This document shows positions 1-7,562 of a stretch of 25,264 nt of DNA, one piece after another. A program made the position numbers and the translations under genes. Under the pieces are notes generated by a model. The model saw nothing but the letters and a program-made list of their open reading frames with translations. It did no database searches and was not told the origin of the DNA. Positions within the stretch are counted from its first letter, which is position 1. Each line of letters opens with the position of its first letter. Origin of the DNA: Nanohaloarchaea archaeon PL-Br10_U2g5 (lineage in GTDB: Archaea; Halobacteriota; Halobacteria; Halobacteriales; Haloferacaceae); contig LKMY01000003.1 in the NCBI GenBank assembly GCA_001564205.1, positions 1 to 25,264 on the forward strand, given 5' to 3'.

Positions 1-498
1 CCGATCGATCGGAATTTGCTCGGTGTCGACCGTGACGAGCATCGCGTTCGCGAGCCAGAAGCTCCGGTCGACGGTCACTGCGGGGTTGGTTCCGGCGAAC
101 GTCTCGAAGTCCGCCTGCGCGTTCGCAGCGTTCGATCTGAGGTCGTCGGTCGAGATCGCGTCACCTGACTCGGAGCCGTCCACTGTGGCGCCGCTCGTGC
201 CGACATTGCCAGTGGTTAACTGCGTGTCACCCTCAAAGCGAACGACCAATTGGACAGTTCCGTTCACCGACCGGAGTTCTGGCCCGACTGTGTCGCTGTC
301 GTTGCTTTCGCTTTCGGCATCTGCGGCGGTTCCGCCAACGGCAACATCGTCAGCGGCGCTATCGGCGCCACCATTGCTCGTGACGCCACTGCCGCCATCG
401 ACACCACCGACCGCCACGACCGGCGCAATGGGCGCGATAAAAAGACAGGCGACGACGAGGACCGTGATCGCCGTCGCCGCGCTTTGCCGGCCACTCAT
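1..498 (-). CDS. Secreted protein, N-terminal part (possibly S8 subtilisin-like protease propeptide); runs off the window
   Basis: The reading frame is open from an ATG at 498 to the left edge, giving 166 codons with no stop. Residues about 5-30 form a Sec-type signal peptide: a hydrophobic stretch ending near APVVAVGG. A Gly/Ser/Asp-rich linker follows to about residue 72. A folded segment then reads like the inhibitor-type prodomain of haloarchaeal subtilases, including VNGTVQLVVRFEG and VDRSFWLANAMLVTVDT. The catalytic part, if present, lies outside the window, so the S8 assignment rests on the look of the prodomain only. The start is supported by an A/T-rich TATA-like box centred 27 bases upstream. 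It lies downstream of radB on the same strand but probably has its own promoter. Alternative: another secreted surface protein. Confidence 0.6.
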   Translation of the reverse strand, partial: MSGRQSAATAITVLVVACLFIAPIAPVVAVGGVDGGSGVTSNGGADSAADDVAVGGTAADAESESNDSDTVGPELRSVNGTVQLVVRFEGDTQLTTGNVGTSGATVDGSESGDAISTDDLRSNAANAQADFETFAGTNPAVTVDRSFWLANAMLVTVDTEQIPIDR

Positions 499-520
499 TA
501 CCAGTTACGTGGGTGTTGCT

Positions 521-530
521 CGTAAAAACC
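521..530 (-). promoter_or_regulatory. TATA-like box of the secreted-protein gene; may also terminate radB
   Basis: On the minus strand this reads GGTTTTTACG. It is centred 27 bases upstream of the ATG at 498, the position expected for a leaderless transcript. It also lies about 20 bases after the radB stop codon, and its run of five T could serve as an oligo-T terminator for radB. Confidence 0.5.
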
Positions 531-548
531 TCGCGTTGCGGGCGACGC

Positions 549-1256
549 TTACGTGTCTGTGCCGTCTGCAAGTCCGTCCGCAACGATCCGGAACGTGGCC
601 GTGTCGCCGGCGGGCTTCGATCGGTGCTTTTCGAGGGTCGCTCTGCGGTTCCCGCCCCGAAACCTGTCGACGCGGACGATCGCTCCAGTCCAGTGATTGA
701 GTGTGTTCCCGCCGAGCGCCCGGTCGCGGTCGCTGTCGAGATCAGTGAACACTTGGTTTGTGATCACGACGGCGATGTCGTGTCGGCGAGCCAATGAGAG
801 GAGGTGTGTCACCTGTTTGGCGACCTTCCGAAGCGACTCGCCGCCCTCGGTGTCGCTGGCGCGCTCGAGCCGATAAAACCCCGTTGCGGAGTCCAAGACG
901 ATCAACTCGATCTCGTCCGCGAGCTCTTCGGCGTCGCGGACGGCCTCCCGCTGGTCGTCGAAGTCATACGCTTCGGAGATCACCAGCCGCGAGGCGATCG
1001 CTTTTATTTCTTCATCGGTGTCGGAGCGGTCGAGTCGCCCCTCGGCCATCTGTTCGAACCGATCGATGGAGAGTCCCTCCGTGTCGATGTAGAGGGCCCG
1101 GTCGCCCTCGGCCGCGACCTCGACCGCCGCGGCGAGCGCGAGGTTCGTTTTGCCGGCCGCCGGCGGGCCGTACAGCTGCGTCACGACGCCGCGCTCGAAC
1201 CCGCCGCCCAACAGGTCGTCGACCGGTCGGCAGCCGGTCGGGATCGGATCGCTCAC
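549..1256 (-). CDS. radB: DNA repair and recombination protein RadB (RadA/RecA-family paralogue)
   Basis: This is a 235-residue RecA-fold ATPase, the normal length for euryarchaeal RadB. It lacks the N-terminal helix-hairpin-helix domain of RadA. It begins with IPTGCRPVDDLLGGG, followed by the Walker A motif GPPAAGKT (residues 30-37) and a Walker B-like strand LIVLDSATGFYR. RadB is known as a recombination mediator that helps RadA in homologous recombination and has weak ATPase activity. The start is GTG at 1256. An ATTTAAAT box about 28 bases upstream supports it as a leaderless start, and no in-frame ATG is closer. The gene sits alone between a cold-shock gene and a secreted-protein gene on the same strand. 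Confidence 0.93.
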   Translation of the reverse strand: MSDPIPTGCRPVDDLLGGGFERGVVTQLYGPPAAGKTNLALAAAVEVAAEGDRALYIDTEGLSIDRFEQMAEGRLDRSDTDEEIKAIASRLVISEAYDFDDQREAVRDAEELADEIELIVLDSATGFYRLERASDTEGGESLRKVAKQVTHLLSLARRHDIAVVITNQVFTDLDSDRDRALGGNTLNHWTGAIVRVDRFRGGNRRATLEKHRSKPAGDTATFRIVADGLADGTDT

Positions 1257-1280
1257 TGTCAGAGCGTTATTCGGGTTCGT

Positions 1281-1288
1281 ATTTAAAT
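1281..1288 (-). promoter_or_regulatory. TATA box of radB
   Basis: ATTTAAAT lies about 28 bases upstream of the GTG at 1256. The match in sequence and spacing supports a leaderless radB transcript beginning at the GTG. Confidence 0.6.
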
Positions 1289-1355
1289 GGTCGATCGCGG
1301 TGTGTCGCGTTGCTGTGAGCGGAGAGGCCGTCGCTCGTCGAGCGTGATAAATGCG

Positions 1356-1400
1356 AAAAAGCGGAAAGGGGTCGTCAGTCAGCGTGACCGACGGCCAAAA
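1356..1400 (-). terminator. Oligo-T terminator region after the cold-shock gene
   Basis: Downstream of the cold-shock stop codon the minus strand carries a T4 run (1397-1400) and a T5 run (1356-1360). This fits archaeal intrinsic termination at oligo-T stretches. Confidence 0.4.
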
Positions 1401-1406
1401 TCCGAG

Positions 1407-1613
1407 TTAGTTACGCGTGAGGTTCGTTGCGCGGGGTCCCTTGGGGGACGATTCGATGTCGAATTCCACTTCCTGCCCTTCCTCGAGGTCCGGACCGCCC
1501 ACATCTTCCATGTGGAAGAACACGTCCTCGTCGTCGTCGAGATCGCCGTCGTCAGTCGAAATGAAACCGTAGCCGCCAGTGTCGTTGAAGAAGTCAACCT
1601 TACCGTTTGCCAT
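1407..1613 (-). CDS. Cold-shock domain protein (CspA family)
   Basis: This 68-residue single-domain protein starts MANGKVDFFNDTGGYGFIS. It carries the RNP1-like GYGFI segment (about residues 14-18) and the RNP2-like DVFFHM segment (about 30-35). These are the single-stranded nucleic-acid-binding faces of the cold-shock OB fold. The family binds RNA or ssDNA and melts RNA secondary structure. The protein is strongly acidic (DDGDLDDDEDV), as is usual in haloarchaea. The ATG at 1613 is the only plausible start. A GCGTTATCC element about 30 bases upstream could be its TATA box. It is divergent from the Sco cassette. Confidence 0.93.
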   Translation of the reverse strand: MANGKVDFFNDTGGYGFISTDDGDLDDDEDVFFHMEDVGGPDLEEGQEVEFDIESSPKGPRATNLTRN

Positions 1614-1776
1614 TACAAATAGACAAACGAGCGTTTTGGGGATAACGCTTGCGAGGGTCGTGGTACCACGACCGTCGAGGAGAGCTCACGATCGCGTTTC
1701 CGTGGGCGCCGGCTCCACGATGCGAGAGCAGCCGCGGGGTTCATTTACCCATGCACTCGTAACTCAGGCTATACTC

Positions 1777-2472
1777 ATGGATCGCCGCAACTACTTGCGC
1801 TCACTCGCCGCCGCGACCGGTGTCGGAGCAACCGGCGGGCTCGCCGGCTGTCTCGGTGTCCTCGGCGAGTCCGGTCCAGAGGGGACGGTGCTCGGGCCAC
1901 CGGAGCGGGACCTGAGCGAGTCCTCCCATCCCACCTATGGCGACGAGATGCCCGACTTCACCGTCCCTGACCCGATTGCTGAAGAGGACATCTCGATCAG
2001 CGAATTCGAAGGTGAGCGGGCCGTGTTGTGGACTCTTTTTTATACCAACTGTCCAGACGGCGTCTGCCCCGCACTCATGCTCCGACTCCGTCGCGCACAA
2101 GCGGCCGCCGCCGAAGACGGATTCGCAGATGAGGTCGCCTTCCTCCCGTTCACGTTCGATCCGGAGGTGGACACGGCGGACGTGCTGCGGGAGTACGCCG
2201 GCCGGCAGGGTATCGACCTCGATGCGGGCAACTGGCACTTCCTCCGCCCGGAGACGTACGAGGAGGGCCAGGCACTGATGGACGAACACTTCGGGCTCGT
2301 GATCGAGAAACACCCGGCCGACGACTTCGAGAACCTCGAGTATCAGTTCCCGCACTTCGGGCTCATTCTGCTCGCGAACGAAAACGGGATCGTCGAGAGG
2401 GCGTACCCGCGGGGTCCGATGACGGATATCGAGCGGATCGTCACCGATCTCAAACAGGTGGTCACAGCGTGA
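1777..2472 (+). CDS. Sco1/SenC-family copper-binding Tat lipoprotein
   Basis: The 231-residue thioredoxin-fold protein starts MDRRNYLRSL, a twin-arginine signal (R3-R4), with a lipobox LAGC (Cys25). It is therefore probably a lipid-anchored protein on the outer face of the membrane. The Sco copper motif is present as C92-PDGV-C97, with four residues between the cysteines where the textbook Sco motif has three. A candidate third ligand is His193 in FPHFGLILL. Sco proteins deliver copper to the CuA centre of haem-copper oxidases or reduce its thiols. The ATG at 1777 directly precedes the Tat motif, and a TTTACC element lies about 30 bases upstream. The 3' end overlaps the next gene by four bases (GTGA), showing translational coupling within a redox cassette. 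Confidence 0.88.
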   Translation: MDRRNYLRSLAAATGVGATGGLAGCLGVLGESGPEGTVLGPPERDLSESSHPTYGDEMPDFTVPDPIAEEDISISEFEGERAVLWTLFYTNCPDGVCPALMLRLRRAQAAAAEDGFADEVAFLPFTFDPEVDTADVLREYAGRQGIDLDAGNWHFLRPETYEEGQALMDEHFGLVIEKHPADDFENLEYQFPHFGLILLANENGIVERAYPRGPMTDIERIVTDLKQVVTA

Positions 2473-3011
2473 GGCGTCGCCATCTCCTCGCCGGCATCGC
2501 TAGCGTGGGTGCACTTGGGGGAGCCAGTGCCGTCGCGATGGGGGCCGTTCCGGGAGGGCTCGGTAGGAGAGACGAAAACGAAGCGATCGAGCCGACGACG
2601 CTCGACACGGTCGATGCGCCCGGAAGTCGGAGCGGAGCGCTGACGCTCCCGGTGGATGGAGAGCCAACGTTCGTCGACTTCTTCGGCACGTGGTGTGCTC
2701 CGTGTGTCGAACAGATGCCCGCGCTCGCCGAAGCCAACGAACGGATCGGCAACGAGGTGACGTTTGTGTCGGTGACGACGGAAGACGTAGGCGGTTCAGT
2801 CACCGAACAAGAGGTGATCGACTGGTGGATCGAGAACGACGGCGACTGGCTGGTCGCCGCGGACGTGACCGCCGAACTCGCGGCGAAGCTCGGGGTTGGT
2901 GGATATCCCACTGCTGTTGCGCTCGACGCAGCGGGACGCGTCCGATGGTCCGATACTGGTGTTCACGGTGCCGACGCGCTCGTCGAGGGCATCGAGACAG
3001 CACTCGACTGA
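2469..3011 (+). CDS. TlpA/ResA-like thioredoxin-family protein with Tat signal
   Basis: This is a 180-residue protein. It opens with MRRRHLLAGIASVGALGG, a Tat-type signal that then serves as a membrane anchor or is cleaved. The thioredoxin-like domain spans about residues 55-180, with the active site W75-C76-A-P-C79 and the cis-proline at GGYP147. TlpA/ResA proteins are extracytoplasmic thiol-disulphide reductases that keep the cysteines of apocytochromes or of Sco/CuA reduced. The GTG start at 2469 overlaps the Sco stop codon, and the stop overlaps the ATG of the CcdA gene by one base. The natural reading is that CcdA passes electrons to this protein, which reduces the Sco protein. That route is inferred from gene order and family knowledge. 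Confidence 0.88.
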   Translation: MRRRHLLAGIASVGALGGASAVAMGAVPGGLGRRDENEAIEPTTLDTVDAPGSRSGALTLPVDGEPTFVDFFGTWCAPCVEQMPALAEANERIGNEVTFVSVTTEDVGGSVTEQEVIDWWIENDGDWLVAADVTAELAAKLGVGGYPTAVALDAAGRVRWSDTGVHGADALVEGIETALD

Positions 3012-3676
3012 TGACGGGCGCGACACTCGCGACGAACGTTCCGTTTGCAGTCACTGCAGGCGTGGCCACGTTCTTTTCTCCGTGCGCGTACCCGTTGTTG
3101 CCGGGATACGTCGGCTTCTACGTGAACTCGGTCGACGCCGAGAGCGCCTCCGTCTCCGGGGCAGGTATCAGGGGCATTGCCGCCGGGATCGGCGTCCTCG
3201 CGACGTTCGCAGTGCTGGCGGGAGCGACCGTGCGGATCGGTCACTCGACGCTGTCGAACATCACCGTCTTTGAGACGCTCGTCGGCGGGCTCCTCATCAT
3301 TTTTGGACTGCTCGTCGTCCTCGATTGGGCGCCCTCGCTGTCGGTGTCCCTTCCGAAGCGTCGTTCGAGCGTGTTCGGATTCGGGCTCTTCGGCGCGGGA
3401 TACGCGCTCGCTGGCGCCGGCTGTGTCGCCCCCATTTTCCTCGCGGTGGTCGCCCGTGCCATCTCGCTCCCGACCGACGTCGCCGTGCTCGTGCTCGGCG
3501 TCTATGCGGGCGTCGTCGCCGTGTTAATGGCCGCGACGACGGTCGCAACGGGCGTCGGGCTCATAAGCAACGCCAACCGCGTGATGGCTCACGCCGGGAC
3601 GTTGAAACGCCTCGCCGGCGTGGTGATGATTCTCGCCGGATCCGGCCAGCTCTACCTCTCGCTGGTGGTGTACTGA
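3011..3676 (+). CDS. CcdA-like cytochrome c biogenesis / thiol-electron transport membrane protein
   Basis: The 221-residue polytopic membrane protein has about six hydrophobic segments. Each half carries the CcdA/DsbD-beta cysteine motif: FFSPC25AYPLLPGY in the first helix and GAGC138VAP in the fourth. In this family the two cysteines move reducing equivalents from cytoplasmic thioredoxin across the membrane to extracytoplasmic thioredoxin-like partners. The ATG at 3011 overlaps the previous stop by one base (TGATG). A long upstream extension of the frame is just the shadow of the TlpA gene. It is third in the Sco-TlpA-CcdA cassette, so its partner is probably the TlpA-like protein. Confidence 0.9.
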   Translation: MTGATLATNVPFAVTAGVATFFSPCAYPLLPGYVGFYVNSVDAESASVSGAGIRGIAAGIGVLATFAVLAGATVRIGHSTLSNITVFETLVGGLLIIFGLLVVLDWAPSLSVSLPKRRSSVFGFGLFGAGYALAGAGCVAPIFLAVVARAISLPTDVAVLVLGVYAGVVAVLMAATTVATGVGLISNANRVMAHAGTLKRLAGVVMILAGSGQLYLSLVVY

Positions 3677-3678
3677 CC

Positions 3679-4548
3679 GTGGTTAGCGACGTCGATGATG
3701 AACCCACACTGATCGCCCATCGAGGGTTCGTCGGAGAGAACCCGGAGAACACGATCGCTGCGGTCAGAGCGGCCACACGGAGCGAACAGTCAGTCACCCC
3801 CGACGACGGAGTCGCGCGTACCACCGGTTCCCGAGCCGACTTCGTCGAAATCGATACCGTTCCGACCGCCGACGGCGACGTGGTGGCGTTTCACCCCGAG
3901 GATCTGGCGGGTCGGCGCGTCGAAGACGGCGGTCGGCCGCTCACGGACGCGACCGGGGCCGTTTGGGAGACGAACACCGCGGCGGTCACAACCGCGGAGG
4001 TGCTCAACAGTGGTGAGTGCGTGCCGCTGCTCACAGAAATGCTCGATGCGATCCCCGCAGATATCGGGATAAATATCGAGCTCAAGAATCCGGGATATCC
4101 CGATCCCCGCCCCGGTGAAGCGCTGGATGAAGCGGCGCTCGCGGACCGTCGGGCGGTCTGGTGTCCCTTCATCGATCGGATCGCCGAGGCTATCGACGGC
4201 TGTGACAACGAGATCCTTCTCTCCTCGTTTTTCGAGGCCGGACTCGCGACGGCTCGCGAGCGCACGACGCATCCGGTCGCCGTACTCTTCGACGACTCCA
4301 TCAGTGACGGGCTCACACTCGCCGAGCGGTACGACGCAGCGGCGGTCCATCCCCGGATCGAAATGATACGCGGGACGCCCTTTTTCGACGAATCGCGATT
4401 CGCCGACATCGACCTCATCGCGGCCGCACACGAGAGCGATCGGTTCGTGAACGTCTGGACCGTCAAGACGTGGTATCAGGCCGCTCGACTGTCTGCCGTC
4501 GGCGTCGACGGGCTCATCGCGGATTACTCCACGGTTCTGCGTCGATGA
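3679..4548 (+). CDS. Glycerophosphodiester phosphodiesterase (GDPD family)
   Basis: This 289-residue TIM-barrel-type protein shows the GDPD signature: H14-R15-G with NPENT, the metal ligands E57 and D59 in FVEIDT, the second catalytic His H72 in VAFHPEDL, and E134 in INIELK. It ends with the family-typical NVWTVKTW and VDGLIADY. It should hydrolyse glycerophosphodiesters to an alcohol and glycerol-3-phosphate. The substrate in a cell with archaeal ether lipids (glycerol-1-phosphate backbone) is uncertain. GTG at 3679 is chosen because it lies two bases after the ccdA stop and just before the first conserved strand. No signal peptide is visible, so it is probably cytoplasmic. It is likely cotranscribed with the redox cassette without an obvious functional link. 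Confidence 0.88.
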   Translation: MVSDVDDEPTLIAHRGFVGENPENTIAAVRAATRSEQSVTPDDGVARTTGSRADFVEIDTVPTADGDVVAFHPEDLAGRRVEDGGRPLTDATGAVWETNTAAVTTAEVLNSGECVPLLTEMLDAIPADIGINIELKNPGYPDPRPGEALDEAALADRRAVWCPFIDRIAEAIDGCDNEILLSSFFEAGLATARERTTHPVAVLFDDSISDGLTLAERYDAAAVHPRIEMIRGTPFFDESRFADIDLIAAAHESDRFVNVWTVKTWYQAARLSAVGVDGLIADYSTVLRR

Positions 4549-4578
4549 CGGCTCCGAAGTAGACTGCGGAGTGTGACG

Positions 4579-4614
4579 AAAACGGCGGTGGATGAAAAGG
4601 GCGGTAGATAAAAA
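4579..4614 (-). terminator. Oligo-T terminator after the NSS symporter
   Basis: Read on the minus strand, the gap after the symporter stop holds three T runs (T5 at 4610-4614, T4 at 4595-4598, T4 at 4579-4582). Repeated oligo-T tracts are the usual archaeal intrinsic terminator. The gap separates convergent genes. Confidence 0.5.
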
Positions 4615-4625
4615 CGACGAGCGGG

Positions 4626-5981
4626 CTACCGCGCCGCCAGCCAGTCGGCGAAGTCGCCTGTGAGGAACCCGGCGTAGTCGACGACGCCGAGGTACAGAGA
4701 GACGAGAACGACGATAACGATAGGGATCCGAACGACCCAGATCCACGCGTCGCCGAGGCCGCCGAGACCACTGATCCCCTTCGAGAGCTCCTCGCGTGCG
4801 ACGTCGGGAACCACCCAGCCGACGAACAGCGCGAGCAGCAGCGATCCCAACACGAGCAACACGCCGTCGGCCAGCTTGTCGAACAGGTCGAGGAAGATCA
4901 GATCGACCGTGACGGGGACGCCGAGCAGAAAGATCGCGACGCCGACTGCCGCCGCTGCGGGGACGCGAGCGACGTCTAGCTCGTCGATCAGGTAGGAGAC
5001 GAGCACTTCGAGAATGCTGATCGCCGACGAGAGCGCGGCGATACCGACCATCCCGAAGAACACGATCCCGAGGATCCGACCGCCGGAGATCTCGGCGAAC
5101 GCCGACGTGAGGCTCACGAAGATTTCGCCCGCGCCGCCCGCCCCCGGATCGAGCCCGGCCGCAAAGAGGAACGGGAAGACGACGAATCCGACGATCACGG
5201 CGATGAGCGTGTCCAAGGTGACAATCACGCCAGCGTCGGACGCGAGGTTTCGGTCCTCGCCGAGGTAGGAGGCGTACGTGATCATCACGCCCATCCCGAG
5301 CGAGAGGGTGAAGAACGCCTGTCCGGCGGCGGCCGGCAGGATGCTCTGCCAGTTCGCCGCGATGACGCCGAAGTCGGGCGAGAGGTAGTAGCCGTACGCG
5401 GCCGACGAGGCGTCGAGCGTGGAGCCGTACGCGGCTAGTCCGAGCAGCAGCGCGATGATCGCCGGCACCATCAGCTTCACGCCGACCTCGATACCTTGTC
5501 TCACACCCGCCGCGATGATCCCGATGACTAGCGCCATGAAGACGGCGTGAAAGAGCAGCGAGTCGAGCCCGGTCGCAACACCGCCGAACAGCGCCTCTGC
5601 TTCGCCGGGTCCGGCGAGCGCGTACCCGTCCGTGATTCCGATCAGGGTGTACCGAAGGAACCAGCCGGCGACGACGCTGTAGTACGAGAGGATGACGAAG
5701 CCGGTGACGACGAACAGCCACCCGACGTACTTCCACGCTCCGCTTCCTAACTCCCGTATCGCACCGACGGGGTTCAGTTTCGTGTACCGACCGATAACGA
5801 ACTCGACGAGAATCGCCGGGAAACCGATCAGCGCGACGAAGCCGAGGTAAACCAGGAGGAACGCCGCGCCCCCCTCTTGTCCCGTAATAAACGGGAACCG
5901 CCAGATGTTCCCGAGTCCGACGGCGCTCCCGACCGCAGCGAGGATGAACCCCGCTCGCGTCGCCCATGTCTCACGTACCAT
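4626..5981 (-). CDS. Sodium-dependent neurotransmitter:sodium symporter (NSS/SNF) family transporter
   Basis: The 451-residue integral membrane protein begins with the hallmark NSS first helix, GSAVGLGNIWRFPF (about residues 18-31). In LeuT-type carriers this segment forms the sodium and substrate site around an unwound helix. About eleven to twelve hydrophobic segments follow, the normal bacterial and archaeal NSS size. Family members couple Na+ entry to amino-acid uptake, which suits a halophile with a large Na+ gradient. The substrate cannot be read from the sequence. The ATG at 5981 sits right before the conserved MVRETWATR start, and a GTTTTAGC element about 31 bases upstream may be the TATA box. 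A long frame on the same strand (3790-5967) is an artefact of GC-rich coding. Confidence 0.92.
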   Translation of the reverse strand: MVRETWATRAGFILAAVGSAVGLGNIWRFPFITGQEGGAAFLLVYLGFVALIGFPAILVEFVIGRYTKLNPVGAIRELGSGAWKYVGWLFVVTGFVILSYYSVVAGWFLRYTLIGITDGYALAGPGEAEALFGGVATGLDSLLFHAVFMALVIGIIAAGVRQGIEVGVKLMVPAIIALLLGLAAYGSTLDASSAAYGYYLSPDFGVIAANWQSILPAAAGQAFFTLSLGMGVMITYASYLGEDRNLASDAGVIVTLDTLIAVIVGFVVFPFLFAAGLDPGAGGAGEIFVSLTSAFAEISGGRILGIVFFGMVGIAALSSAISILEVLVSYLIDELDVARVPAAAAVGVAIFLLGVPVTVDLIFLDLFDKLADGVLLVLGSLLLALFVGWVVPDVAREELSKGISGLGGLGDAWIWVVRIPIVIVVLVSLYLGVVDYAGFLTGDFADWLAAR

Positions 5982-6110
5982 TGGTATCGAATGGACTCGT
6001 CGTATCGGCTAAAACGTGTCTCTTCGGCGCTGTAACCGTTCATAAACATCCGTGAATGATCGGCTGTTCCGGACGAAAACGATGCGGTCATCCAAGACGG
6101 GGACCGTGAA

Positions 6111-6117
6111 TTTAATA
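6111..6117 (+). promoter_or_regulatory. TATA box of the geranylgeranyl-reductase-family gene
   Basis: TTTAATA is centred 27 bases upstream of the ATG at 6141. This is a strong box at the exact leaderless spacing. Confidence 0.65.
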
Positions 6118-6140
6118 CCCGAACGGTCACCTCACGAGAT

Positions 6141-7529
6141 ATGGAACGCGTAGACGTCGCGATCGTGGGCGGTGGACCGGCCGGGGCCGCCGCAGCGCAC
6201 GCGGCCGCGACCGACGGCGCCGACGCGCTCGTCCTCGAAAAGGGCGTCCCCCGCGCCGATCGAGAGGGGCTCGGACCCGACTCGACGGACGCCGCCGGTA
6301 TTTTGGATTACTGGGTCGACATTATGGGGATCCACCCCGACGAGTTCGACGACGGCGTCGTCCAGCGGGAGTTGAATCGTGCGGAGTTCCGCGGTCCAGA
6401 CGAGGCGGCGACGCTCACGTCGACCGGGATCGATTCCTCATACGACAGCTTCGGCTACACCTTTCAGCGGGCCCGCTTCGACGACTGGCTCCGCGAGCGC
6501 GCAGAGGTCGCTGGTGCAGAGTACCGCGTCGGCGATTCCGTCCGCGGCGTCGATACCGACCCTTCGGTCGCCCCCGATGCCGACGAGCCCCGGCACACGA
6601 TTAAACTCGCCTCCGGCGAGTCGATCGGCGCCGATTTCGTCGTTCTCGCGGACGGCCCACAGCGGACCGTCACGAACCGCGTGCTCGACGAGTACCTCCC
6701 CGCGGACGCGGCCGCGTCGGACCGTCTCGCCTCGCGGACCGCGAACCACATCGCCTATCAGGAGTACCGTCGCGTCCCCGAGGCAGTCTACGAGGAAGTG
6801 AACGACGCCCTGGTGTTCTGGTGGGGCGTGATGCCCGGAGAGACCGCCTACCCGTGGGTCTTCCCGAACGACGACCGGGTCTGCCGGATCGGGTTGACGA
6901 TGCCTATCGGGCTCGACATCGACGACTTCGACAAGCATGCATACGCGCTGCTCGACGATGATGACGAGTCGATCCCGCAGGGTGGCGAGTATATCCGCCG
7001 GCTCTTGGAGTGGCAGTACGGCGACGAGTACGACATCGACGAGGCGTTCCCGCTCGTCGAGGAGGCCGGCAAGCGCAAGGGAACGGAGACGTATCCGATC
7101 TCCTCGACGCGGCCGATCGACTCTCCCACCGACGCGGGGATCGCCGTCGTCGGAGGGGCCATGGGAACGACATCCGCCTTCCACGAGGGTGGCGATCACG
7201 TCGCGGTACGAACCGGTGCGATCGCTGGCGAACTCGCAGCGGCAGGCGATCTTGGGTCCTACAACAGACGCTGGAAAGAGGCGATCGGCGACGAGATCGT
7301 CCGCAACGTGACGATGGCCGACATGGTCGCCGACTACGACCCGGACGACTGGAACCGGATCATCGGCGCGGCCGACGCGATGCTCGCGGCGGACGCAGGT
7401 GACAGCCTGCTCTCGCAGCCGTACCGCTCCGGTTGGGAGTCCGCGAAACTGCTGCTCGGCTACAAGTGGAACAAGCGCCGAGTCAAGAAGGACTACGTCG
7501 GTATCGACGAGAACGAGTACGTCTACTGA
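6141..7529 (+). CDS. FAD-dependent oxidoreductase of the geranylgeranyl reductase family
   Basis: The 462-residue flavoprotein has an N-terminal Rossmann FAD motif GGGPAGAAAA (from G10) followed by a glutamate (VLEKG) that binds the ribose. A second FAD contact lies in the C-terminal third, VVGGAMGTTSAFHEGGDH. Geranylgeranyl-reductase-family enzymes saturate isoprenoid chains of archaeal lipids or related prenyl compounds. Relatives act on other hydrophobic substrates or as electron-transfer dehydrogenases. It is longer than the typical 400-residue digeranylgeranylglycerophospholipid reductase, and the C-terminal extension ends with a basic segment (KWNKRRVKKDYVG) that could touch the membrane. 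The exact substrate is therefore left open. It appears monocistronic, with a TATA box 27 bases upstream. Confidence 0.82.
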   Translation: MERVDVAIVGGGPAGAAAAHAAATDGADALVLEKGVPRADREGLGPDSTDAAGILDYWVDIMGIHPDEFDDGVVQRELNRAEFRGPDEAATLTSTGIDSSYDSFGYTFQRARFDDWLRERAEVAGAEYRVGDSVRGVDTDPSVAPDADEPRHTIKLASGESIGADFVVLADGPQRTVTNRVLDEYLPADAAASDRLASRTANHIAYQEYRRVPEAVYEEVNDALVFWWGVMPGETAYPWVFPNDDRVCRIGLTMPIGLDIDDFDKHAYALLDDDDESIPQGGEYIRRLLEWQYGDEYDIDEAFPLVEEAGKRKGTETYPISSTRPIDSPTDAGIAVVGGAMGTTSAFHEGGDHVAVRTGAIAGELAAAGDLGSYNRRWKEAIGDEIVRNVTMADMVADYDPDDWNRIIGAADAMLAADAGDSLLSQPYRSGWESAKLLLGYKWNKRRVKKDYVGIDENEYVY

Positions 7530-7531
7530 TT

Positions 7532-7551
7532 GGGCGGATTCGCCTGCTTTT
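7532..7551 (+). terminator. Weak terminator between convergent genes
   Basis: A short GGCG/CGCC stem is followed by CTTTTCC, just after the flavoprotein stop and before the converging M24 gene end. Confidence 0.3.
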
Positions 7552-7562
7552 CCGCTGACGAT

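Noticed and set aside
3790..5967. 725-codon open frame on the minus strand
   Set aside because: It overlaps the well-supported NSS symporter and GDPD genes. It is Arg-rich with no family motif, a typical GC-rich shadow.
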